A stretch of 47,273 nt of DNA from Gnetum montanum (lineage: Eukaryota; Streptophyta; Gnetopsida; Gnetales; Gnetaceae), in contig MNCI01035854.1 in the NCBI GenBank assembly GCA_015680685.1, forward strand, positions 424,221 to 471,493. The letters are read 5' to 3'. Position numbers and translations under genes: made by a program. Below, piece after piece: positions 31,992 through 45,435 of the stretch (position 1 is the first letter of the stretch; every line of letters starts with the position of its first letter). Under the pieces are notes generated by a model. The model made no database searches and had not been told where the DNA came from. It saw nothing but the letters and a program-made list of their open reading frames with translations.

Positions 31992-34900
31992 TTAACAAAA
32001 GGTAAACAATTTCATAGGAGAGGTAAGCATGCGTTTTGCAGAGGATGTCCCCACTATTCTCTCAAGCTGGAAAGCACACCACCAGAAAAAGAAAATAAGT
32101 CAGTGGCATCTTGAATTCTACCAGGGAAAAAAGGTGACAGTAAATAACATGAGATTAGATCTTTACTCGCAGATTATCATAGACCGAAAAAAATACTCTG
32201 CAGGAAGGATTGCTGAAACCTTCGAACATATTGGTAATCTGGAAGAAATTCCAAAAAATAAAAAGGTACTAAGAAATTACAATATGTAAGATCTTTTAAG
32301 ATTGTGTCAAAAATAATTATTTAAAATTGCTAAATTAGCCAAAATCATTTGACATAATAACATTCAAATTTTCTAACCTCAGCATAAAAATCTTCTCTTT
32401 CTGGGAGGGAATAGAAAATCAAATCACGGATTCCGCGAATCTGAGTGGGTGGAAAATAAAGTCACCATTAGAAAATATTGATTTTACCAAATTTTCAAGA
32501 TTTCTCTTTTGTTACATACCTTGTATCGGTGATAAAAATGAGCACGTTCTGTATACAACATGATCTTCCGGTCTCCATGGAAAAACCATGTCCTTGCTCT
32601 TGAAATGTCACTTTGTTTCGTGTATCTGCCAAAGAAAGTGCAGACATAAAAATAATTTTAAAGTCAAAAATAGATGTATTATGATTTGTGTCTGCTCTCC
32701 GTCTTTCAAACACTTCACGATTGACGCATAGACACGTAAATATGAGAAGTGAAATTCACGTGAAACACATTAAAGTAGCAACGAAATTCATGGTAGCAAT
32801 CAGAATACGCAGATACATGGGTCTCCTAAATTAAAAGTAGGGAAAGAATGCCCTTGAAAGCGCACCAACCGAACGTAGTCTCTTAGAGTGAGAAATTTCA
32901 TACACGAGTGTAAAATATGAATGAAATGATTAGAATAGCTGCATTAACTTACTCTCCAAGCAAGCAAAACGAAGCACTCTGAGATTTCAAGAAATTTCTA
33001 AGACGTACAAACTCAAAGTATGAGCTGGTAAATAACATAACTCCACCCTGAAAAAATAGTTCAGATGAAAAGTTCTTCATTATGAGAAGAATAGCTACAA
33101 ATCAAAATCTCCTCCTCATCACCATCATCCTAGCCTCGTCCCAACAAAATGAGACAACATCTGCTATCAGAAGTAATTATAAAAAGCAAATAGATGTTCA
33201 CTCTTATATTTTATATTTTACCTGTATTAGAGATCTTAGAAGTGTGAAAATACTAAAACATGAAAAGGATGTAACAATTTATGATGTGCAATTACTAAAG
33301 AATATTCAGAAATAACTAGTAGAAGTGCATTCAACATGTGCATGCAATACCTGTAGGGAGTCCTTTATTTTTGGAAATATCTGGACAACCAATAAAAAAT
33401 TTCATAAATAACCCAGCACTACAAAAAATATCAATTATCCATGTTTGACATAACCAAACTATCATCCAGTAAGCCCTGTATAACAACTTGATTTACCTTT
33501 TTTACAAAAAACTCAAATCGCTTCTCATCAACATCCAATATGGAATCACAATCAAAACGTTCATACACCTACAAACATACAATCAAAAGTTACATGAGAC
33601 AATAGCAAATTTCCAATAATATAAAGGCGACCACCATCACATATATCACGTCGTTTTACTAATATTGATGCCCTCATGAGAGATGAACTTAGCCCAACTA
33701 CCTATATATATAGACACCATGTGCTTCATATCCATAGTCTTATCAAGTACATACATAACCGTCCACAATAATGTGTTGTCAATTTTGATAAAATCCATCA
33801 TCACTGAAACGTGAATAAGTTTCTTGGCCATGAATTGTCCATTACAGGTGCTAGCTTTCAATTATGCAAAATAAGCTCTTCCTCATACCAGGGTGAAACT
33901 AAACCAGTAATCATTCAAGACATACTCAGTGTGTCATGACCAAGTCAAAATTTCAAATCTAAACCCTCGCAAAATATGTTTCATAATTACCACAGTATGC
34001 ATCTGGATATGAAATCTACAACGTTGACTTGTTCACTTAAGGTTCCAATGCAATCACACTAAGATTCCACATTGCCTATCAAGGTTCAAATGCAGTCACA
34101 CTAAGATTCCATATGGCATACCTCAACAACCTTCCCCTGGACTATGTGCTCATAACTTAAAAGTTCCAATCTCTCGATGGCACAGTTTGTCCTAGTAGCA
34201 AGGAACAAGTTACTGAGTAATAAGCTTTCTGAAATGCCAAAACTAACAACTGGTTGAACCATTACTAAATAAAATGTAAGCATAGTTAGAATAAACATCA
34301 AGATCATCTTGAGACACTATAGCATACCCAGAAGTAATTATGCACCTTGCTTCTTCAACTAGCTAGCAAAACTTTAACTTTATAATCTTCAATGCTTTAA
34401 AAACATATTTTTACTCATCTTGAAATTGCAATATGATTTTGATACACAACAAACATATCCAAATTAATATTAGAGACCCTAATATTAGAGGTAGCAATTG
34501 ATCAAGAGCCCATAGACCGCCAACCAGAGGCAATGGATTAAGGCACTGTTGTGTTACCAATTGCTATTGAGGCACTGCACAACAATATTCACTAGTGGAG
34601 TGGCCATTGGCCAACTGGGCACCCACATGAGGGATCTGGGGCACCACTGATTTTATTGTCCAAATTATGGTTGTTGATGAAGGGTTTCGGAGAAGTTGAC
34701 GTTGCTATTGTAGGTGAGGGGATTTTTGCTATTGTAGGTCAGGGGATTTTAGCTTACTGAGATTCACGTCCCATTTCTGGGTTTTGTTTTCCTTAACCGA
34801 ATCTTGTTCAAAGATGAAGTACCTCATTTGGGAGGGAAGATGCTGGCAATAAAGAGTCTAGATGTTAGTTACCTTGTCTGCATTTGCAAAGTAGAGATAT

Positions 34901-37900
34901 AACATATAGAAATATTTGTGCACTAGCTGGTTGGACAGTATGAATAGATGATTGGACACTGATGTTTTGATTATGAAAGAATTGTAGCTGCTGTTACTAT
35001 TTCTGTTTTGCACTAGTTATTGCTTTTGCTCTTACACACATTATTATTATTACTATTGTTGTTTCTATTTTTGCACAGGTTACTATTTCTGTTCTTGCAT
35101 AAACTATTGTGTTTCATTCACACAAATAACATGTATTTATTAATGATCATGTTAAGCATTGTTTACCATTGTCACAAAGCGTCGATACAAATTAGTATTA
35201 TTTAACTATTCTGATGCAAACTGAGATGATTTTTTTTTTCAGATTTCAAAAAAGAGGGATGCAACAATGATGATAAGTTATTAGCATAGATTATTATTCA
35301 AAAATGACTTTCTTAGACTAGTGGTAGGACTCTTGGTTTAGAAACTCAAAGTTATAGGTTCAATTATAGTGGGCAATACTGAGTTTTAAAGTTCTAATTT
35401 GACTACATGTCTTCAAAGTAAATATTATTTTTTAAAATAATGTTTTAAGTTATGAGATGTTGTCATTAAAGAAAACAACCTACAGTTATGCAATGTTGTT
35501 TCAAGTTTAGGATTCATCAAACATCTTCCCAAAAAATTGTTACCTGACAAACTTGACGTAACACTCTTGGCAGAACCCCATCAAAAGTTGAAGCTAGCTT
35601 TATCTGGGAAATCAGATGCATGATGGATGAGATCAGTATTTACTGAAATAAAAAAAAAAAGATAAAACAATTAAGATTTCTAAATATAAGTCCTCATTAC
35701 TACCTTTCCATGATAATTTTGGCAGGAACGATTGAACAAGGAATTTATTTCTGCCATTTAAGACAAAATCAGCAACAAGAGCAAGAAGATTAACAGACTG
35801 AAAGCTAATAATGAATGCAGATATTTCCCTAAATAAATAAATGCTTCTATTCTTGTAGATAATGTGTTAATACTAGCACCTTGGCCTTATGTCACAAAGG
35901 GCAAGCACAGAGGCATACACATATCAGAGCAAACACTAAATCTACCATAAAAATGATATTTTCCTACAAAAATATCTCTCCTATGACTCAATGAGCTTAA
36001 TTAAATGCCCAAAGTCGACCATTAATGTATATCCTAAGTTAAAATTTTAAAAACATTATGTAAGAATTTCAAATTTTATGAAATCAATTAAAAATATATT
36101 TAACAGGAGAGACATCAGACGGGCAATGGCAAAAAATATTTAATGAAATAAAAGCACACAAGATTTACATGTTTGGTCGATGTGGCCTATTCCACAAGAA
36201 AGCAAGCAAAGTTCCATTTCCCGTATACAAGATTTAGGCTGCTTATTTAGGAATAAAGCAACCAGGAGATCTTACAAACGTTGGATCATCAAGTTAAGCA
36301 ACAGCCAAAAGTACAATGAGAAATTAAGGCCTTTAATACAGACATATTATATGAAAAATTTTAACAACAAAATACAACCTGGCCTATAATACATTATAAT
36401 TATAAAATGATTTATAACATATCCACACACACATCAGATTAAACACATCAAATATGTTTGGCTTCACATGTAACCATCAATATGCAAAGCAAAACAATCA
36501 TACTTGTTTAAATGGGGACCATACCTTCGTTCACAAACCTTGTTAAAATAATTGATTGGCGGAAATAGCGAGCTTGATCATTCAAATACCTGATCCAAAT
36601 TTAACAGTTAAAAAAGTGTTGCAAATAACAAGCATCTTAAGAGTAAATGGAAATTGTGACACCAATATACAATCTAGAAGCATCATTAAACTTATATGAG
36701 AGAATCACCATTCCCGAATTCGCATGAAGTCAGCGCCATGCTGCTTTTTTGGTGTTTGATTTAATACATCAACGACCGATGTAACATGTGACCAATTCTG
36801 CAATGTCATTTACATTAATACTTTTCTCCAAAGATTATTATATTGAAATTTTTTTAGATAAAAAAAATACTTAGCACACACCTGCATCAAAATAACGTCG
36901 GCATAATCTATAAGCAATATCTGCAAGAGATTACAATATTGACCATAAAAACTGCATTAGCAAAAAATCATATTCCCAAATTAGAAAATTCCAATAAAGA
37001 ATAGTACCTGCAAAACTATTACCTCTATGGATGACAAGAAATCTACATCCTTATCCTTCTCAACCTCTGCTTCTCCAATTTTCTGTGTAAAATACAAATT
37101 TATCAAAATTTATAAAAGACACTAATATGAATTTTTATACCTAATGTCCATTTAAATTCTTATGCAGCTATCAAAGGAAATATAGATTATTTCCTGTCAT
37201 ATCAAACATTTGGTAGCATTCAAAGTAACATAATTTCAACTTGCAAATTTTGTTTATTTTTCATGATCAGAAACCCTGGCTAAGCGCAGTAAACCTCCTA
37301 ATAATATATTTCTTTGTTCAACTGATAACCACAAAAATAATACATACAGGAAACAGAACTTACAGTAATCAAACCAATAGGTGAGGCAACAATAATATCT
37401 GAGGAGTAGAAGTCACTGAAAAGTTTAACACTTTTCCTGTCAACAAAATACGAAAACTCATTAACATCAACCACGCAATATATGAGCGCATTTAAATGTG
37501 TATAACTGTATAACATGCAGAAGCAGACCAAATCTTAATTAAATATAGATATGCCAAGTTCTATTATTTGTACATGCTAGATTGAATTAACATAGCAATA
37601 GTGTGGCTTAAAGAATGGTCATAGTTAAAAAGCCAAGTGCTTCTATAAGTAAGATGCATTACTTTGTAATCTTTATTCCCATCCTAAAGTGGTCATCATT
37701 GTTGCCCCCAAATAGAGCTTGATAATCCGCAGGCTTTGAAGATGACTGAACTTTTCCTTTCCCCACATCCTTGCTTTTAGACCCATTCTCAACTGCATCA
37801 TCAACTTCATCATCTTTATCACCAAATTCATCCACGAACCTATCCATAAATTCAACATTGACCTGTAATGACGGTCATCTATTAAAAGAACAGTGGTAGA

Positions 37901-40900
37901 GATAATCATAATAAAATTTTCAGATATGAGCAATAGTTATAAGAACTTCAGTATATTTTTCTATGTTTTAAAATAAGCCTATAAAAAAATCATTAGATAA
38001 AAAAGATTAAATTGTTTTAAAATAATACTACCATATCTCTAAAACAGAAAGAAACTAATTATATATATACTGCATTGTATGTGTTTATTTTAGTTATAAA
38101 ATCTAAACTATACATCTCCTACCAAATTTTCCCAGGTTGATGAGTCATCTAGTAGAAAATTTGAACCTCATAAGTCCTAAACAAGTAACTTGGGAGTGTT
38201 CTAGCATAAGTCAGCATTGTAAGCCCTCAAAAGATGTGCACAAGCACTGGGAACCTTTTGCAGAAAAGTTTTTGCAACAAACACAAATGACATTTTTTAG
38301 CAGTTTTTGTCCATCACAAAAAGTGGACAGGAGGTACATCCAAACTCCAAATTATGTTCAACTAGGTGCAGTAATGCAGGTAAATTAAAATGCATTATCA
38401 AACCTTATAAACCCATAAGCAAAAAACTATAAATATCAAAGGAATCATTTGGATTGAAAGCTTTTGTTTTAGTTTTAAATTTTGATTTCATATTGAGTTT
38501 GGAAGCAAGCATTTCTCACTTATTTTCCTTAAGTCCTTGAACATGCACTTCAAAACTTTATCAAAGTGGTGCTATTACATTTTCTTGAAACTCAGAACTG
38601 GTTGGTTGACACAAAGAGGCATGCTTGTACTCATAATGTTTTAGTTTGATTAATAAAGTGCATTTTAGTTTCAGTCTTATGCTATGTGTTTACATGTTAT
38701 TTACTATTTAGTTTTCACTATTGCCTTACTAATCTACTTCACACACTTACTGAGAACGCTACAATCTGGACAGCATGACTATGAACCCATCAAGGAAAAC
38801 TTGGCATGGTGTTCTAGTCATGGATGACAAAGTTTGCAACTTTGCTCTGTTTTAGTTTTCTTGTTTTGTGTGTCTTGCCACCTATCCCTCAGGATATGCA
38901 TGTAAGACATATTGAGATAATTGCTTGCTTGTTTCTAATTATAAAAAAAGGTTATAAAATTATAATTAGAAAAAAGTATATATATAAATACGAAATACTT
39001 TTTGTGACTTTACGCCAGATGGTGCTTGTACCACATGTATTAAATATGCAAGTAGAACAAATTTGTAAATAATTCAACAAGCATAAGCACAATATTATTT
39101 TCAAGTTTAGATCTAAATAACGGTTTTACATACCTTGCATGAAGATGGAATCAATCTGATCATATTCTTAACTACTTTGAGGGCAATGCTGCGAAAAGGT
39201 AATATTATTAGGACCTGCAATATGACAACATAAAATTCTAAATATGCTGCAATAAAGAGAAAAGTACAAGGGAAAAAGCAAGAAATGATGCATTAAAAAA
39301 AAGATACATGTGCATTTTAAGATCAAAATCATCCCAAATGAAGACCTTTGGACGAGTAAATCCTTGATCACGTGGCAACTCTAATGTTTCCATTCTTTCA
39401 ATTTCATTATTGTTTTGTTGATTCAATCTCTCATTATTTTTCATCACCAGATCTCTGGTTTCATGAACATGATTCAGCTACATGAAAGTAGATGCTCAGA
39501 TAAGAATGCCAATGGTGGATATGAATAGCACAATAATAAGGTAGTAGGATAAGTAAAATCAGATTTATAGTATGTGGGAAACATTGAAATACATACAATA
39601 TGTAGAAGATAAGCATCCATAATACTTGAATCGTCATCTTGACTTTTACCCATAAAAGAAACTTTGTTTGAATGCAGGATATCATGATAACTATTACCTG
39701 AAAAACAATCATAATATCATAAAAAATCAGTTGGAACATGTAATAAGAACAGGAAGAAACAGTGATAATACACCGTAAACATTTCTTGTGAAAGCCAAAA
39801 CATTGAAGAAGCAACATTATAAAGATGGCTATACTTTGTTACCATTCCATTTTGTTCTGTTAGCAAGCTGCAACAAGGAAAGCTATAATGTCAACAATAA
39901 TGACCAAGTCCACTTTTGTTAATAATTTTTATCTTCTAAGGAACACATGCAGAAATTAGGTGGCTCAATTAATGTGACCAACTTCATGAAAAAGCAGACA
40001 GCCCTAGTTCTTTCAAGAAATCAGGTATGTTGACCACCATCCCATGTCAGGCAACACATAATTTAAATTGATTATTATTTAGGGTTTGTAGTGTGTACTA
40101 TTCAGTAGATTCTACAGCTTTCCAACAAAAAACTTCCCCATCAGTTGAGATTATAAAGAAAAAACAAGGATTTTAACAGAAGCCTAACTACTCATTTACC
40201 CTTCCATTATTGTTGCTTTTTTCTTTAATCCTCACCTGTGCCCTTAGGCAAAAAAATCACTTTGCCTAAATCCTATAAAAATATAGAATGACTCCACACC
40301 CAACTCCAACATGGATGTGATAACAAGTATAAAAAAAGGAAAACTAAAAAACAACTTGACTCTCATTTAGATTCTGAGATCAAGTAATAAGAAATAACTT
40401 GTACCATATGTAGAACTTGAATCGGACAAACAAATAAGGAACATTAATTCTACCGTATGTAAATAGAAGGATGAGAGAGCCGTATCAGAATTAAAGATTA
40501 TATACGCATGCATTAAAAGAGACAAAATGGATGGAGAAAAATGATGTCAAGTGTAAACCCAGAGGATAATAAAAATCAACAGAAACATGTAGGCACCTAT
40601 ACAACACATTCAACTTCGAAAAAAAATATAATATTTTTCAGAAATTGATGGTTGTAACAAATTATAATTTTGTGCTTTCATCAAATGTATTAATCTTGAT
40701 TTTTATGTAACAACTAAAGAAATTTCCTATTCAAAACTATTCCTGAACTCTTTTCAGTATTTAGATTCTGGTCTGATGCCCATGCAATCAACAATCAAAC
40801 AAGTTTTCCAATTTAACAACCAGCATTAAGTCAATTTTCTCAAATCCTATAACTCAAATGAATGATTTACCTGTTCCCTTTCTAGAAATCTTAACATTGA

Positions 40901-43039
40901 ACAATATAGTAGTTGCCCCAAATAATTATTTACTAAACATATTTTCCCATGACAAAAAGCATCTTAACTCAATATTACTTACAGAAGGAAAACAACTCGC
41001 ATTGTTCTGCAGAAACAAAGTCTCCATAATCACTATGCTTATGAATACTCTGCCAGTGCTTTGCTAACCGCATTTTTATTCCATAACTTGAAAGGAATGA
41101 TTTATCCTACACACAAAAATAAACTCTTTAGAAGAACAAGTTCCAAAATATGTTAATAATCACACAAAAATCACCCATGAAAAAGAGTTAGTAATAGGTA
41201 AGGAAAAGTAATTCCAACTATACGCTCCACATACTTCTGTAAATGCAAGAAGGCCATTGTAGCAATTAATTCAAAATTGTAAGTGTTACCGATTAAAAGA
41301 AAAGCAACCACTAGACACAATTCAAACTAAAATTTGTTTCCTACAAGAGTATGGAGTGGACATTGCATAGAACTAAAGTAGACATTCTAAGAACCTTGTT
41401 ACAAACAATGAAAGCTGTAAATACATTCTCTCATTAAATCACCTTAATGAAATCATCATTAGTTGTCGTCCATTTGCTCTTTGGCTTTCCATGTGCGGGA
41501 AACTTATATTTGTACTTCCTTTTGCATCCCTTCAATTTCTGAACATCTTCATCAGCAAGACTGTGTTCCATGTGCCTATGAAAAGAGCTAACAGATGGGG
41601 GAAGAACTTCTGATCAGCATAATTGAAATAGATTTCATGAACAATTAAATGTCCAACAAATGATCAGTTGAAATGTTTTGAACAAAAGTATATTGCCAGT
41701 GAAATCACAAAAAAAAAAACGTAATCCAACTAGCTTGCATATTTTCCTTTAAGAAATTGCAACATAGCACGTTATTTACATTTAAGAAAAATAAAAACAG
41801 TTCAAACAAAGAAGTGAATTAGGAAAAACAACCAGCCAATCTATCATTTAAGAGAATAAAAGTAAGACACCTCTTCACAAAACCAACTGATCAAAATTTA
41901 CAACTATACTGTTACAGCACACCTCTTCCTTCCAGACAGGTTACTTTGTTCTTCCTCTCCATCATCGTCAGAGTTTGCTTCCTCAGACAAACTTTGTAGG
42001 CTCTGTGCAGCTTCTACGTCCTCGTGGTCTTCTTTTTTAGCTTCCTCTCTCAAGGTATCTGCTCCCAAATATGTCAAGATACTCACTAATAATAAAAGGC
42101 ATTATGATTGTTAATGTTTTTATACCACAAATAGTTAAAACTATCTATTTGCAACTAACTGGCCTGCAAATTTTCGGGCCATGTTTAATGTTATGTCTTA
42201 TGCACATTGTTGTCAGTGTTGTCGTTGACCTTTTCAGTTTAGCCATATCACCAATATGCTTCAATTTACTTGGGAGAATCGTTCAAAACAATCTAAAGAT
42301 TTTCAAAATCTTATAGGTAGCTGTGGAAGGAAGCAACTTTACCTTCCGATATATCTGAGTCGCTTAAATCGCCATTTACACTGCCACTGGCGTTTACTTC
42401 CTGCTGATCGTTTTCTTCCTCTTCCTCTTCCTCGCCTTCATCGCTGCTGCTAACACCCTCTTGTTCCCTCTCCCTGTCCATTCAAAAAATTAAGAAATAA
42501 CCAGCATACAAGCAGGTTCCCATAACATGGTTAAAAGATATTCAGAAATGTGTTGCAAAATCGAAATAATTAAAAATATAACAGATACCTTTTGCTATAA
42601 ATTTGGGCAAAGGTCCCGCTGCTGGATCTCAAAGAAGTTAGAAGCGACTCGTAAGTGCAGGAATCCTGATCAACTTCTTCAGCCACGTCTAATTCACTTT
42701 CCTCTGCAATTTCAAGCTTACGCGCTACAAAACAAAATGAGTAACATGAATAAAGAGGAGAGAGACATTGTCACGAAACATTCCTGCAACAAATTCAAGA
42801 ACAATATACAATAATAACAGCACCAACGCTCTCACTAAAGAAAATTGTAATTAAAATGCTTGAATACAACAAATCCAAAAGTAACGATACCAACAGCAAC
42901 GCTCGTGATCAATGTACACATGCACTTTAAAGTTTGAAGACATTGAAAATAAATAACTCCTTCTGAAATACTCACCAGGAAGCTTTGAACGTTTTTTATC
43001 TTGGCACTGAGATTGCGCAGACCCTGACTTCCGTTTCAT
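31992..43039 (-). CDS. UTP25: UTP25 / DEF / NOF1, nucleolar SSU-processome factor, 24 exons
   Basis: Exons: 43039-42976, 42724-42589, 42473-42343, 42058-41923, 41575-41443, 41106-40983, 39697-39597, 39477-39346, 39214-39134, 37862-37663, 37436-37364, 37082-37008, 36920-36882, 36797-36709, 36589-36525, 35750-35704, 35603-35544, 33568-33497, 33380-33351, 33047-32953, 32625-32520, 32440-32378, 32238-32167, 32066-31992; 2199 nt, 732 aa. All introns are GT-AG and phases close throughout. The N-terminus is basic (MKRKSG), then acidic to about residue 150. The UTP25 body follows: RDQGFTRPKVLIILPFRS, ALFGGNNDDHFRMGIKITKK, LFSDFYSSDIIVASPIGL, GGVMLFTSSYFEFVRLRNFL, FFHGDRKIMLYTERAHFYHR, GIRDLIFYSLPEREDFYAE and LERIVGTSSAKRM, ending in TFC. 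This is a DEAD-box-like fold without helicase catalytic motifs. UTP25 acts with the U3 snoRNP in 18S rRNA processing; Arabidopsis NOF1 (about 750 aa) is the homologue. It appears intact. Confidence 0.95.
34039..34122. repeat. 42-bp tandem duplication
   Basis: Copies 34039-34080 and 34081-34122 share AAGGTTC and CACACTAAGATTCCA. Intronic. Confidence 0.75.
35318..35450 (+). mobile_element. SINE-like element copy in UTP25 intron
   Basis: TAGTGGTAGGACTCTTGGTT (A-box-like), GTTATAGGTTCAATTATAG (B-box-like), GGGCAATACTGAGTTTTAAA, GTTCTAATTTGACTACATG, in the same order as the copies at 27.7-28.0 kb. Antisense to UTP25. Confidence 0.55.
37863..39133 (-). other. UTP25 intron 9 (1271 nt)
   Basis: AT-rich; no repeat family or coding relic recognised. 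The open stretch at 38137-38388 on the plus strand has no domain. Confidence 0.6.
39698..40982 (-). other. UTP25 intron 6 (1285 nt)
   Basis: AT-rich, nothing recognised. Confidence 0.6.
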
Positions 43040-43111
43040 TTTCGGGCTTCACCAAAATCACAGAGACGCCTCTCTGAACTCGCAAGCATCTCCGAGCTTC
43101 GGAAACTTTTA

Positions 43112-43126
43112 AGGGTTTAGGGGTTT
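43112..43126 (-). promoter_or_regulatory. Telo-box pair upstream of UTP25
   Basis: On the minus strand, AAACCCCTAAACCCT lies 73-87 bp upstream of the start codon. AAACCCT is the core of the plant telo-box, found near the start of transcription of many ribosomal-protein and ribosome-biogenesis genes. UTP25 belongs to that gene class. Whether the site is in the promoter or the 5' UTR cannot be told without the transcript start. Confidence 0.6.
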
Positions 43127-43382
43127 AACAATCTTAAACGAAAATCAGAAAATACGCTGACGACAAGGCTTCTGAGTAAACACAATCTGCGACTGATGTA
43201 AACGGGCTTTCGCTTCAGCGCTAAAGCAATATTTTTGAAACTAAATTGTCAGTGCGTTAATTGAGATCTTTTTGATGTATAATAAATTTAGAGAACTACA
43301 ATTTGAAAGGGTTATATGGAAAAAATTATTAATGATAAAGGGGTTGTTGGATGCCAAAAGATTTCTTTAATAATATTTACCC

Positions 43383-44460
43383 CAGAAAAAATCTACTATG
43401 ATTTTTATTGACTTGGAAAAAGCATATGATAGACTATATATATTAGGTTAGCCTTGCATGGGAAAACATCTCTCATGGGTATATTAAAGTGATTCAAGAC
43501 ATGTAGACTTGCCTCAACAATATCAAGAAATCAATTTGGATTTATGCCAAGGAGATCTACTATAAAGGTTATTTTTTTAATACGACAATTGATGGAAAAT
43601 TTCAAAAAACATCTACATATGATCTTGAAAGCCTTGTGAAGGAAAAACATCCCTCATCAATATACTAAGGTAATTCAAGACATGCATGAAGGAGCTGCCA
43701 CGAAAATTAGAACAATTCGTGGAATAACATTTGATTTTCTAGTCACACTAGGCCTACACCAAGGATCTCTACTTAGCCTGTACTTATCTGTCATTATCAT
43801 GGATGAATTAACAAAGGAAATACAAAATGAAATCCCTTGGTGTATGTTATTTGCAAATGATTTGTGTTGGTGGATACAACTCAAGAAAATAGTTTTGCTA
43901 AAATGGACAACTAAAGACATGTTCTAGAATCAAAAGGCTTAAACATTAGCAGAAGTAAAAGAAAATATATGAAATACAATTTTAATAACAACATAAACAA
44001 TAGTGAAACAGAAGTGACAATTTAAGGCAAAAAAATTCCCTCACTACAAACAGTTTCACTACCTAGGATCAATCCTCAAATTAGATGGTGAAATTAATCA
44101 AAAATATAATGTTGAATGTTGGGCAAGACATAAGAGGCATGAATAACAAATCAATGCAACAAAAATGTGAAAGCTTCAATGGATATTGAGTGTTACTAGA
44201 TGAGATAAACTACATAATATAAACATCCAATAAGCCTATTTCAGATAAGCTACAAGAATGGAGGCTTAGATAGTTTAAACATGTGCAAAGAAGATCACAT
44301 AATAAGCCTATAAACAAAGGTTGCTACATCATTGTTCCAAGAAAGCTACCAAAAGAAAGACCAAAGAAGACATAGGAAAAATTGATCAAAGATGATTTGA
44401 AGAAATTGCAAATAAATAAAGATATAGCTCTTTATATAGGCAAATGGCGAAAAAGAATTC
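43383..44460 (+). mobile_element. Rearranged RTE-type LINE fragment
   Basis: Plus-strand pieces: MIFIDLEKAYDRL (about 43400-43435), then NQFGFMPRRSTIKVIFLIRQ (about 43530-43590), then IRTIRGITFDFLVTLGLHQG, LSVIIMDELTKEIQ and PWCMLFAND (43682-43927), then a C-terminal part. In an intact LINE the FGF-RST block comes before FIDLEKAYDR, so the order is scrambled, probably by an internal duplication with partial loss. The catalytic FADD is FAND here. Many stops; a dead copy. Confidence 0.75.
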
Positions 44461-44690
44461 ATGTAGTTGATCCTATTTTTTTTTTTGGGACAAGGCTAGG
44501 ATAATGATGAAATCTAATTCTTTTTAGTGGATCTAATGTTTCTTTAGAAAATCTAATTTTTTTCAATGGATATGATATTTCTTCAATGAATTTGTCTTTT
44601 TAGAAGATATAATATCTCTAAAATTTCCTTGTGGGGGATTCTATATTATTCCAAACTTCTTCAACCAATGTTGAAATTTTTGCTTCTTTC
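44461..44690. other. AT-rich spacer
   Basis: Repeated T-rich motifs (YCTAATKTTTCTT-like) but no gene seen. Confidence 0.35.
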
Positions 44691-45435
44691 ATTGATGCTA
44701 AAATTTAAATTGATTATCAAAATTTTTGTAATGACTTACAAGCTATTAAGAAAATTTTTGTAATGCCTTCTTTTAATGATGTTGATGTAACTAAGAAACT
44801 TGATTTTATTCTTCTTGATGATGTCTATGGGTCATTGATTGCTAATTTTCCATTACAATATGTGTTCATTCCAATTTTGGATTATTTCCGTTCATAATTA
44901 AACGATGTCATAAAAAAACATGACATCCAAGGCATTCATGTCAAGTATTATTCTTATTGTTTTTCTACTTGTTGAGTTAGGCAATGCGTCAATAATGGAG
45001 TATAGCCCATATATAGGATCTTTTATAGTGTTGATCATTCATAAGTGGGCTCCTATTGAATATGCTAAAGTTCCATGTTTTGTCAAGTTATACAATCTTC
45101 CATTAAATTTTCAAAAAGCTAAGTAGAAAATTGTTAGTATTCTTGATCCCATTAAGCATCTGGAGTCTATTTTTACAACTTCTAATTTTCATAAGCAATT
45201 TTTTATTGAAACCAATTTTCTTATTTGTAAAATAGAATTGGTATCACAAGTAGGAGGAAAGACTTATAGTAAGTCAATTACAAATTATAATCTTCCTAAT
45301 TCTTATAACTGTTGTCATCGTGAAGGACATTTATTTAATGTTTATTTTTTTGTATTCAAGAAAACAAATTTCAAGAAAAAGAAAAAATGTATTAAACTTG
45401 AAAATAAAAAAAACAATATGAAGTTGAAAATATGA
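44691..45435 (+). pseudogene. L1-type LINE ORF1-like remnant (DUF4283 and zinc knuckle)
   Basis: Plus-strand pieces include LDFILLDDVYGSLIANFPL, WAPIEYAKVPCFVKLYNLPL, FFIETNFLICKIELVSQ, KSITNYNLPNSYNCCHREGH. This order (I-VKLYNLPL, then a basic/hydrophobic strand, then a CXXC-GH knuckle) is that of the DUF4283-zinc-knuckle ORF1 of plant L1 elements. The last Cys of the knuckle is lost and several stops are present. Confidence 0.55.

Larger units (their letters stand above)
33569..35543 (-). other. UTP25 intron 17 (1975 nt) with repeats
   Basis: The largest UTP25 intron. It holds a 42-bp tandem duplication (34039-34122), a short repeat of TGCTATTGTAGGTSAGGGGATTTT (about 34710-34750), a TTA/TTG-rich stretch (about 34990-35110) and a plus-strand SINE-like copy at 35318-35450. 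No coding content besides exons. Confidence 0.75.

Noticed and set aside
32029-32289. Plus-strand ORF of 86 codons
   Set aside because: Antisense to the last two UTP25 exons and their intron.
38137-38388. Plus-strand ORF of 83 codons in a UTP25 intron
   Set aside because: No domain, no splice or start context, and it lies inside an intron of an intact gene.
42071-42453. Plus-strand ORFs over UTP25 exon 3
   Set aside because: Antisense readings of the acidic-region exons.
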